Positions 28,981 through 38,948 of a DNA stretch of 64,000 nucleotides are shown here, one piece after another. The DNA is taken from contig VSDK01002149.1 in assembly GCA_009767595.1 (NCBI GenBank), positions 187,617 to 251,616 on the forward strand, written 5' to 3'. The position numbers and the translations under genes were made by a program. How positions within the stretch are numbered: position 1 is the stretch's first letter; each line of letters opens with the position of its first letter. The notes under the pieces are model-generated. The model had not been told where the DNA came from and ran no database searches. It saw only the letters and a program-made list of their open reading frames with translations. This stretch comes from Symbiodinium kawagutii (taxonomy: Eukaryota; Sar; Dinophyceae; Suessiales; Symbiodiniaceae).

Positions 28981-29161
28981 GTCAAGTAGCCCCTACCTGT
29001 GTAGCAGGGAAGGGGCAGTGGCAGCAGGCCACACAGGTCATGAAGACCGTTCCTGGTATAGGAACGCAACCAAAGCTATTGGGAGATTACTCCTTTTGAG
29101 CAGACGCAGAAGGAAAGAGAAAAAGGAGCGTTGCCCCCCTTCTGAGTTCGGTCAGCAGTTG
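28981..29161 (+). repeat. Terminal split direct repeat B2
   Basis: 181 bp forming the 3' terminus, ending GTCAGCAGTTG. It carries 13 bp absent from B1 (at about 29062-29074). Confidence 0.92.
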
Positions 29162-29218
29162 AATTAGGGATTTAGCGTTTGGGGTTTTAGAGTTTAGCGT
29201 TTCACTGTTTCGGGTTTC
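29162..29218. repeat. Degenerate TTTAGGG-like repeat flanking the element (right)
   Basis: AATTAGGGATTTAGCG then TTTGGGG and TTTAGAG words resemble degenerate plant-type telomere units. The left flank (19925-19943, TTTAGGATTTTAGGGTTT) has the same character, so the element seems to have landed in an interstitial telomere-like stretch. Confidence 0.5.
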
Positions 29219-30890
29219 TCAAAAACAGCAGCCCTGCGCAGGAATTTGAGAGTAGGGAAAACCTTCCTGTTGCGGGCGGGCAAAGGTCAGGGTTGCAGCA
29301 AAACATGTTGAAACTGCGGCATGTTTGTTCCCATGGTCCAAGTTTCAGGTAGCTGCAACATGGAACATGAGAGGTCGTAGTTCCAAAGTGATGCAAATAT
29401 GTGGGAAATGAGAAGGGAAAACACAGGTTCCAATCCAAAGCACGGCAAATGCTAAGACTGATTCAAATTTAATATACTGTTTGTTGATCAAGTGTTGTTG
29501 ATCCATTTGTTGATCCTTTTTTTCTTTTTATGACCGATGATGCTCGATGTTTTTTTTTCTAAGTTTACAGGTACTAGATTTTAACTATATTTTAATTTAC
29601 TATTTTTGATGTGTTGAGTTATTTTCTGATGCTTATTGGTGTTTCTCGATCCCTCAGCAATGCTAGGGGTAGCGCAACAGCGTGACGGCAATGGCTGGTA
29701 GGGGTGCAATAACTCCCGAAAAATCCAGAACCTGTTTCAAGGTCCACGTTTCTGTGAAATTCTGGTTGCTTTTTCGCGAACCGGTCCGGCAATGTCCCCT
29801 GCAATTGATTCTCAAATTTTGATGAACTTGAAACTGGGATAGATTGAAACGTCAATTTGCGAAATTCGGGAAGTGCCATGTCGTCTCGATTGTTTTTCTC
29901 CCCGCTGGTCGTCAGCTGGTATCAGCCAGTCTTAAAGGACGACCAAGGTTGATGGAGAAACGCAGCCGGCGTGCTTTGTCAAAGAACCAAACTCCGCGAT
30001 AGTATTCAATCGCCATTAGTTTTACAGTCATTAGATCGAATACCACGTCATACCATTCCATACCATGTTTATCTTGGCATCAGCATTTGTCAGCAGTTAT
30101 CATGTGGCTCCCTTTTTCTGTCAATCAGCCTTAAACCCATATTTTAGCGACAAAAAAGCTTCAGCAGACCACTGGCGGCACTTGAGAGGGATTGGATGGA
30201 AGGGCGGGCTGGGGACTCACATAGGCAAGTGCAATCGCAGCGAATTTTTCGGTTGGTCCTTCAGAACTTGTAGCTGTCGAGACCTTTCAGATCCTTTTCG
30301 GCTCTTGCGGAGTGTCGGAGGCTCCTTAGTTGAAATTTAAAAAGTCGTAGCCGACGCCCAGACATCAGGACTGGCACTGGGTGGATGGGATCGTTTCTCC
30401 TGGTAACGCTTGGGGGCAGGCAGGTGACATGCTGGATATTCGTGGCCAACAGTGACCAGAGTTAAAGAGATGACATCCCAGGGCACTCACAATCATGAAC
30501 CAGTATCAATCAGCATCAAGGCTCACCAACCACCATGAACCACTACTAAGCCCTTTGGCCCTTTATCAACCCATCATTTAAGATCATTCACCAATTAACC
30601 ATCAGAGAAGCATCATGAGTCAACCGGTGTCATGAATCATCAGGCAATATCAGGCATCATAGTGATGATTGATCCTTTTTTGTGTGCTCTCTGTTTGTTG
30701 TCCCTCGGGTGCCATGGCGGCCATCCATGTGGTAGTTGGTCCTTTTTTAATTCTCATGAAATCATCCCATGCCCATGGTGATCGCCCGGGCTTCAGGATG
30801 GGCTGTAGTTCTTCGAGCCCTTCCAGGGCTCCCTTGCCTCCGCAGGACAGCGATCTGGTGATGGTGGCTGATCAACAAGTCACCATATTT

Positions 30891-31050
30891 GTTTCTCACG
30901 ATAGGGGAACCCCTAAAAATGGTTGGTTGATTAATATTAATGGTTGATAGATTGGATGATTATCATATGATATTTTATGTTATGGTTGGTTTAACCACTA
31001 TAAATGGTTGATAGACTGGATGGTTTGGGGGTACCCAGATTTTGAGAACC
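30891..31050. repeat. MITE-like inverted-repeat element, copy 4 (reverse orientation)
   Basis: The left end GTTTCTCACGATAGGGGAACCCC faces the right end GGGGGTACCCAGATTTTGAGAACC. Read on the - strand, CAACCATTTATAGTGG then TTAAACCAACCAT matches copy 6 at 62231 closely. This copy is about 60 bp longer inside, through a second TGGTTGATAGA-type unit. Confidence 0.7.
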
Positions 31051-31559
31051 ACCAGATGCCACCATCAAGCGCCGTGATCGTTCACTGAGATTCGCCTCAA
31101 ACATCCTCAAACTGGGTCGTCAAACCATCGCCAAGCAACCAATGAGTTTCTAGAGGGAATTTCCTGCAAAAGGTGACAGTTGTCAAATCTCAGTGAGATT
31201 TTTTTCCTGAGGTTTGACCCCCAAGGTTTTTGCTTTGGCCAGTTGCTAATCAGCATTGGCTCAACCCCCAAACACTCAATCTGCTCAATCTCAGGAAGCT
31301 CCAAATCCCCAGTGGTGTTGGGGTGCCGCCTTTGCCTGAGGACAACTATTGCGAACTCTCTCCATCCTCCCTGAACATCGGCAACCGCAACGTGGTTACG
31401 AACCGTTGAGGGACAGGGGCGGATGGTCCAGCCTGCTTTGGAAAATTCATGATGGACGGTAGTTAAATATAGTTTAATCTGCTATATTACATGCAATATG
31501 TTTTGGTTATACGTGATTTTACTGGTCTCATACAACACGTAGATATACATGTATGTCAT

Positions 31560-31632
31560 TGTATATCTATAAAATATATATATCTATATATATATATAAA
31601 TATATTTACATATATATATATATATGCAGGGG
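31560..31632. repeat. (TATA)n-rich tract
   Basis: Short ATAT runs separated by AAATATATTTAC-type words. Confidence 0.85.
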
Positions 31633-31857
31633 TATATATACATATATTTGTACATTTGTAGATTTACATATATTCATCTATTTATTTACCTTTCTACGCG
31701 ATAAGTAACCACATGTGTCCAGAAGTTGGATTGGCGAGCGCTCCGCGCTCCGATCGTCTGAGGATCAGAGACTGAGTGTTCACCCAAGATCGCTCGTCGG
31801 GAGTACAACTCCTGGAAACATGAGGCGCGCCCCGCAAGTCATCGTGGGACTCAGCCC

Positions 31858-31897
31858 CGCGGCCCTGCCATGGCCCTGCCATGGCCCTGCCAAACCC
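31858..31897. repeat. Short tandem repeat CCATGGCCCTGC
   Basis: A 12-bp unit repeated about three times at the end of a GC-rich stretch (31715-31900). The stretch is also open as a 70-codon ORF of unknown nature. Confidence 0.7.
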
Positions 31898-32393
31898 CAC
31901 CAAGTGCATCATGCTTCATGGTGCTGAAGCTAAGCCTGGTTTCTCATAGGTTTTCTGAAAGCTGAGAGTTGGCAGTCACACGAACTGAGAACCGGTCACC
32001 CCGGTCCACCAGAACCAATCATCCAAAACTCAGCTGTCAGGTTGATCTGACCGACCTAAAGCTCATTGAGGAAGGAATGTCACTTCCTGTGAACCAGTGA
32101 CTTGGTCTGACTTGGTTCTGCTGGACTGCTTGGTGCATTGTGAAGTTGTTGGATGCGGCGATAGTTGGATTCTGAAGCTGTGTGTTGTGCGCTGTAGGTG
32201 GGTGAGCAAACAAATGTCGGAGGAAATGAGCAGAGACTTAAGTCAAGACCTCAGAAACCTCAGACCTCAGTCGATGTCGCAGTCTTAAGCGGTCCTTGAC
32301 CTCAGTTATCTACTCGGTACCCTGCACTCCTGACGAGACAAAAGCCATTTAGATCAGTTGGTCACCTTGTGTACCCATAGCATCCCATAGCCA

Positions 32394-32507
32394 ACGTTCG
32401 TGTTCCAAGCAGGGCGATCCACAGGTGACTTCTTGGGTGAGCCTGGGAAATTGGCCGAGACCATCAAAGCAAGACGTTTGAAACTCGAGGAGCCATGGCA
32501 ATGCTGA
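32394..32507 (+). CDS. Unrecognised coding-like segment (candidate terminal exon)
   Basis: Open to TGA 32505-32507, reading FQAGRSTGDFLGEPGKLAET then IKARRLKLEEPWQC. Such a hydrophilic, low-bias peptide is unlikely from intron sequence. No family was recognised with confidence. An AG upstream at 32389-32390 could be the acceptor. Confidence 0.33.
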   Translation, partial: TFVFQAGRSTGDFLGEPGKLAETIKARRLKLEEPWQC

Positions 32508-33039
32508 GCACTTGGATACCAACAAAAGTAGAAGCTGGTTGTGATGTCGGATGTGTGCATTGTAATTCTCTTCTTTAAGAGATTATAAGATAGTACAAGG
32601 CAGGGAGTGATATATGTACATATATATATATAGATTCATTTATTTACTTACTTATATGTTTAAAGATATCAATGATATGTTTAATGCGTTTTAGAAATGA
32701 GGTGATGCGGTTGGCCCAACTCACAAAGCTGGTGGTAGGAAATTTCTTCCCAAAACCAGGACTCTGAACCCACCCCCAAGATCCCCCAAGATACCCCTGC
32801 AGACTGCAATTGGCGTGATGAAACAGTTAGCAACACACGGCACGGTTGAAAACTGATGGTTGAGAATTACTTATCGTCCTAGAGTTTGATATAGTCAAGG
32901 CACCTATGAGAGCTGCATTTCCGGGATACACGGTTGAGAAATTCTCTAAATAGGCGTGCAAATCGGAAATTGTTTTCAATAATTTCTCGAACCATCCACA
33001 GTGTTATCGAGTTTAAAAAGCCAATATGTATGTATATTT

Positions 33040-33105
33040 GTACTTATATATATATATATATATATTTATTTATTTATTCATTTATTTATTTATTTATTTT
33101 TACAT
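33040..33105. repeat. (AT)n followed by (TTTA)n
   Basis: TATATA run to about 33064, then ATTTATTT units. ORFs of I/Y/L/F are artefacts. Confidence 0.88.
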
Positions 33106-33386
33106 ATTATATATTTATGTTTATGTTTCCTCGGCATGCATACACAGGTCTGAAAATGTTTGCCAAAGGCCATGGACAAAACTCCAGCGCCAAACAGGTG
33201 CAAAACAGCAAGCTGAGCAGCACCCGTGCTACCATGGCAAGTGACAGCATCCTGGACACCCGAGCGAGCCCCACATCGTCAGACCTTGGGAGCTGCCCCT
33301 GTTCCGAATCTCTATACTCAAATAGTAGACGGGGGTTCTCTTGGATGCCAAAACATGAAGAGTCTCAATGATTTTCAGCAAAAAGC

Positions 33387-33691
33387 ATGGAAGACAGGTA
33401 CTGTGTATTTGCAAGTTCTCGAATCCAAGTAGATTGTTCCTGGGAAAATGTTTGTTGGTCAACGTCGTATGATCAACCATCAGAAGGCGTAGATGGGGAA
33501 TACTGCGTGTGGGGCACATTTCCATCCGGTTTGGGCCAAGAAATTCATGGCAAGACGTGGACACGTCCGTTCTTCGAACTCGTCAGGAGGTGCAAATTGG
33601 AACTCGAAGTGAAGCTCTGACTACGGCCCCCGTCTCCGAGACAGTCTTGTCCTTAGCACAGCTTGGCGCTGGTGAAATCATTGCCAACTGA
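33387..33691 (+). CDS. Unrecognised coding-like stretch
   Basis: Two overlapping frames look non-random. 33387-33620 has a cysteine/tryptophan-rich peptide (MEDRYCVFASSRIQVDCSWE). 33509-33691 ends with EALTTAPVSETVLSLAQLG then AGEIIAN and a stop. One may be an exon, and the upstream stretch 33165-33330 is also open and serine-rich. No domain is assigned. Confidence 0.22.
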
Positions 33692-33773
33692 TTTGTTTTG
33701 ATCCAATATCTAGGCGTTTCAGTGTTGTGGTTGTGGTCGTGGCCTTGTCCTTGTCCTTGTTGTTCTTCAGCTG

Positions 33774-33992
33774 CTTCTTCTTCTTCTTCTTTTTCTTCTT
33801 CTTCTTCTTCTTCTTCTTCTTCTTCTTCTTCTTCTGCTTCTGCTTCTGCTTCTGCTTCTGCTTCTGCTTCTGCTTCTTCTGGTTCTTCTTCTTTTTTTTC
33901 TTTTCTTCTTCTTCTTCTTCTGCTTCTGCTTCTGCTTCTGCTTCTTCTGGTTCTTCTTCTTTTTTTCTTTTTTTCTTCTTCTTCTTCTTCTT

Positions 33993-34023
<31 letters not shown>

Positions 34024-34032
34024 TTTTTCTTT
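33774..34032. repeat. (TTC)n array with TGC interruptions
   Basis: About 260 bp of TTC triplets interrupted by two blocks of TTCTGC and by T runs. The two TGC blocks with the intervening GGTTCTTC are near-duplicates (33832-33895 and 33920-33960). Confidence 0.9.
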
Positions 34033-34804
34033 TTTATTGTAGTTCTAGTTGTGGTTGTTATTATTTTTGTTGTCCTTCTTGTCTTTGCTGTTGCTGTTGT
34101 TGTTTCCGTTGCCAGGGATCTGTGTGTGTGTGTGTTACGGTGTTGGTTTTGAGTGAAGTTGTCGGCGTCATTGTGGTTGTTGCGTTCATTGTTGGTTGGG
34201 GTTGGGGTTGTTGCAATGTTGATGATTTTCTATTTGTCCAAGTCATTATTACTGTTGTTGTTTGTGTAGCGGCGGCGGGGACGAGGGCGACAGTGGTAGT
34301 GGTTGGTGCTGGCGGCATGTTCCAACTGTTCCATCAGGCCAGCAAGAGCATGAATTTGGATGACTCGAAGGCAACTTGCGTCGGATTCAGCCATGGCGTT
34401 GTTGGGTTCTGAGCAGTATTGAGCACAATCCAAAGGTGGTTGGTAGAGGGTGAAGAACCGACAAAGGAAAGTAAACTAATGAGACTAGGCAGGAGTCAGG
34501 GGTGATATTTATTGACAAAGCGTGTAGAATGCGAAAAGCAAGTCACTATCATATAGTTTCTGACCTGGCAAGTCCCTTGGCACTCTGTTGGCGCTTGGGG
34601 TAACATGCACCCCTTGGCATCTAGCCTAGCTCTGAGTATTAGTCCAAGAAACTCTAGAATCCCTAGCAACCCGTAGAATTGGAACTGGTTTAACATAGAG
34701 AACGTGAACGCGCAATAACGCGCAATAAAGTCTGCCACTGCGCCTGGTATGCATGTTTCCTAACAGAATGGCAGCAACGACGACGACAATAGAGACAACA
34801 ACAA

Positions 34805-34811
34805 TGACGAG

Positions 34812-34852
<41 letters not shown>

Positions 34853-34940
34853 NNNNNNNNNNNNNNNNNNNNNNNNNNNNNNNNNNNNNNNNNNNNNNNN
34901 NNNNNNNNNNNNCAGCAGCAGCAGCAGCAGCAGCAGCAGC
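34805..34940. repeat. (ACA)n and (CAG)n microsatellite enclosing an assembly gap
   Basis: An ACA run to 34852, 60 N (34853-34912), then a CAG run. The unknown bases lie where the unit changes, so the true length is uncertain. Confidence 0.9.
34853..34912. other. Assembly gap (60 N)
   Basis: Run of N; protein runs of X across it have no meaning. Confidence 1.
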
Positions 34941-37900
34941 ATGAATAACAGCATGAATAACAGCAACTGATGTACGTGTTCAGTTTGCTAAGACGCAACC
35001 CAACATAGAACTTTTGATTGACGGGTCCAAAAATCACTAGTTTAGAGAGAAATTGGCTTCAGGTTTGAGAACAGTATTGATCAAACCTCTGCAAAACTGA
35101 TCTATGCATATCCATATATATCCATCGGGTTCTTCATGAATGGAGGCGATCCCTTTGGAAGATGTGCCTCCCTCAGGACGTTGCTTACGGCTTGACAAGC
35201 ATGGACACTTCGAAGGCAAGTGCTAGTGTCACTTGTCAGCAGCGCCACGAAACAAGACCTCCGATAATTTGGGTGATCGAAAATGACAAACTTGACGGGA
35301 GATCCAAAGTGGACAACCCCTTTTATTTCATGGTAAATCTGATGTTATTTTCAAATTCTTCAAAAGCAAAGCTGATGGGGGAAAAATCTTTGCTGCATCT
35401 GCAGTCAGCCAAACGACTGGCCGTCGCCGCGTTCAGGATCGCCCAGTACGGCTGAACTCTCGCCCAGGGAGCCTTGGCAGGGGTGAATGGGAGGGGTTGG
35501 GAGCCGTTCGGGGAATCCAATGCTATCCCTTTACCAGGTGGGTTTATAACCAACTTCACTAGACTTTGCTACCAGTTACAGGGGGTCATAACCCAACTTA
35601 TAAGTTCTGGGGGCCCACCGGCCCACCTTCTGGTTACCAAATGGAAGCAGCTCCGGTTGACTGCTGAAGCTGCCGATATTCGCGCGACAAGCACTTGTTG
35701 ACATAGCCAGCTACCACTGAGATAAGGCCCCTAGCAATAACAAGCACCAAAACAGAAGTTGCCAAGCAGCAGATGTTGATATAATCACTTGTTGATTGTT
35801 CTTTTAGCCAACTGCCGATGGTTGTTATCAGCTGTTGATGGTTGTAACCAACTTGTGGCTAACAGATGCAACTTCTACCAACTAGGCTATCAATTACAAC
35901 CATGGTGGGGAGACCACCCGTGCAGCGAAGTCGCGCCGACAATGGTTGTTGATTCAAGCCGCTCAAGCCCAGATATGTTGCACCATGGTGCACCTACAAT
36001 ACTTGGATGAAACTGGGTATTGTAGGTCCTTTTGGGTTTGATCCAACAACCATTGTCTGGTATAAAACCATGCTTGTTGGATCAGTTCGGTTGGAAGTTG
36101 CGGTCCAAACTTGGGCGTTGCTGTTATCCGGAGCCACAGCGTCCACCAAGGCAGAGTCTGGTCGTGGGCTTGTGACGTGCAACCAGCGAAGCCTGTCCAT
36201 GAATCCTACATGTTTGCAGGTTGAGATACCAAGGGTCTTCAGAGTTGAGATTTTTGAACTTCGAACAACTTCGTCACCGTTTTCACCGCCAGTTTTTAAA
36301 CATTTGCGGTCTTGAGATGTGCAGAGCTTGCCAACCCAAGCTACGGCCCTGCCAAGCTCTTCGGCCTAAGCTGCCAAGCTTGATTCCCATCGCTGTGCGG
36401 TGGCATTGGTGAAAAACCCAACCACCAGCAGCACCAGCATCACCAGCGACATCACTTGCCATTTTTTTTGCTGGTTGACTCGCTGGAGTCTTATCTCATT
36501 GAGGGTCAACGATTTCACGAACGTTTGTTTTCGCTGCCTCACGTGAGCAACTGACAACAAGGAAGCATGATGCAAAAGCCATTTGGGTTCTAGTGATGAG
36601 GGAGTGGGTTATGTTCTGATATTCTTCTGACCCATTTTTTCGAATATTTCTCCCTAGTTGTACTTTCCAGTAGCAATGCATTGATATTTGGTTGCTGAAG
36701 GTACCTCCCTTTGCTTACACTCCCATACCACTATGAGTCAATATTAACCAACCAAAAAAAAGGTAGGTGAACATCCCAACAGAACATCCCAACCAAAACT
36801 AGTTTGGTAATTTATGGGATGCTCACTGGGTACCAGGGTACTGACCCACGGCCATATGACTGGTCCTTCTTTTTCTCCAGTTTTGTCATTGCTATGTTGA
36901 TGAGTTTATGATGCAGAGGCTTGAATCCGGGGCGTACAACAATAAAACGCTCTCGTCGGGCTAATCATCGCACCAATGGTTCCTTCATGTTTGGGTTTAA
37001 CAGTGAGGAACATGACTATATCCCTAGTGGGAGGCCTGTGAATGTTCCGAATCTTGTGCCTTTGGGGCGTTGTGCAGCCTTGCTTGGAGGTATTGTTGTC
37101 GGTAGCTCACAACCGCCATTTGCACTGCACAGCTCCGGAAGTTCGGATTCCAAAGCTGTGAGCCAAGGGAAACTGGCAGTGACTCGTGGAGAAACCATGG
37201 GCACGGCCACTCCTCGGCTTCAGAAATGCTAAGGAATGTGAAGCTGTCCTGAGTGCAGAGACTCTCATGGTGTGTCCACGCGAGCTGAACTTCTGAATTG
37301 TGCAGTGATTTGCTTAGGCCAATTTTGCCGGCCAAGGGGCTTGCATCCGATGACGCGATAATATCCAAGAGACGCCTTTTTGATCACTTGCACCAACCAG
37401 GTCTTAAACGATTCTGCTTGGTGTAGTGTGCTTCGGCAGTGCTCTCTACAAGTCCATTTTTGTTGGATCGCACCTTCGTAAATTCTGAGGTGGATTTGGT
37501 ATGACTCACATTACGTGTGTTCTACCAACTGATATAAACTTATGTTATGTCAGACTTGATATTCAACAAGGTCGTTTGCCACTCTTAGCCAGTATGGACC
37601 ATTGTCAGGCTTCATCAACCAATATTAATATTAACAATTTGGTCAGTATTCGCCCATTGTTGACCAATATTCGTGGTGCTTAACCATTATTGACCATTCT
37701 TAACCATGATTAGCAATTGTTGACCCTTCTCAAGCATTATGGGAAGATCAACCTCGAATCGCTTTGTCGCGAGACCTAGAGATACAGATGCCCTCCCGGA
37801 ATGGATTCTTGGTTCTTGATGGTTGTTAGTATCGTCATTGATGGCGTTTTGATTGTTAGTCATCCTTCATTTTTGGCGGGTCCCAAGGGTCATTGATGAT

Positions 37901-38905
37901 TGGTGAGTCTTGGTGATTGCTGGTTGCTAGTGGTCATCGTTGTGAACAGTTCCATGCTCCTAGAAGATCATTTGATGGTCATGGTTTGGAATTGTTTGTT
38001 GATCAGAAGCCCACTGAGCATGCGAAATCACTCGAGAGCGATCCACTTTTTTTTGTAGTTCCAAACTGTCAGCACTTCTGCAGTTTCCGTTTTTCTCCCC
38101 AGCAACTGATCACTAGCTGTCCTACACGGCTCGCCAGCGGTGCATGTTTGAATATTTCTGATCAGAGTTCTGCGCCAAGATCTTTGAAAGTAACTCTTCA
38201 AGCAACTTTGGTAATTCCTACCCAGCGAAAGAACACCCTCCAGATTCATTTGTTGGTGATCCTTTGTACAGCAAGCAACTGATATTAGCAATGTTGTTCG
38301 TCGTCAAGACTATCAACACGTGTCGACCGTAACGAGTTGTGTTACCCACATGGTGGAAACTGGAAACTGTTCGCATCGTTTTTGCGCCTGTCGCACTGAC
38401 ACTCCTGCTGGGAGATGATCGATGCTTCATACCCACAACAGGTGCGTTGCCAAGATCAAAAGAAAGGTGGTGGTGAAGGGTCATTCATCGGTGCTGTTTA
38501 GGGTGCTGTTTTCGGAGTACAGCAACGGACCATTCACGTTGTGTCTGGATCCCGGCGGCAATCCAACTATTGATTGGACATATGAAGAATGCAGCATATG
38601 TGTGTGTTGATGATGAAGCATAGGCAATGGTGGGACCATGATGGTCCCCACAATGCTAGTGGGACGCCAATCTTCTGTCAGGTGAACGGACATGATGGCA
38701 GAGGGGTCTGTTTTGGGCTGCAGATAATGCTGAATCGAGGGGTTCCCCGAATTCTACGTGCTTAAAAGGTGACTGAATAGTACCACTGTGGATCAGGATT
38801 GACTCATTTCTTCAGTGTTTACAACCAAATATATCTAGAAAGATCAAAAAGACAGTATCAGCTCAGCTGCTAAAGATTGGAGCGAAAGTCACAAGGCCAA
38901 ATCAC

Positions 38906-38948
38906 TGGTGGTGGTGGTGGTGGTGGTGGTGGTGGTGGTGGTGGTGGT
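38906..38948. repeat. (GGT)n microsatellite
   Basis: Fourteen GGT units. Confidence 0.9.

Larger units (their letters stand above)
19944..29161 (+). mobile_element. Tyrosine-recombinase retroelement with split direct repeats (DIRS/Ngaro/VIPER type)
   Basis: A 9,218-bp element. Order: A1 (19944-20065), YR ORF, phosphatase-like ORF, small ORF, gag-like ORF, pol ORF, B1 (28627-28794), A2 (28795-28916), hairpin spacer, B2 (28981-29161). The internal B1-A2 junction reads B end + A start, as would the junction of a circle made by joining B2 to A1. This is the diagnostic layout of Ngaro/PAT-like YR elements, which integrate circular DNA with a tyrosine recombinase rather than a DDE integrase. No target-site duplication is seen, as expected for this class. 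A1 and A2 are identical over 122 bp and the pol and gag frames are intact, so the copy is recent. Placing the YR gene upstream of RT differs from classic Ngaro and recalls, from memory, trypanosomatid VIPER. The family name is inference. Confidence 0.88.

Noticed and set aside
33387..33420. MEDRYC motif recalling the start of PP2C phosphatases
   Set aside because: No following DG or GDS motifs and a plausible splice donor cuts the motif; likely chance.
34690..35037. Minus-strand 115-codon cysteine-rich ORF
   Set aside because: Produced by ACA/CAG repeats and an assembly gap.
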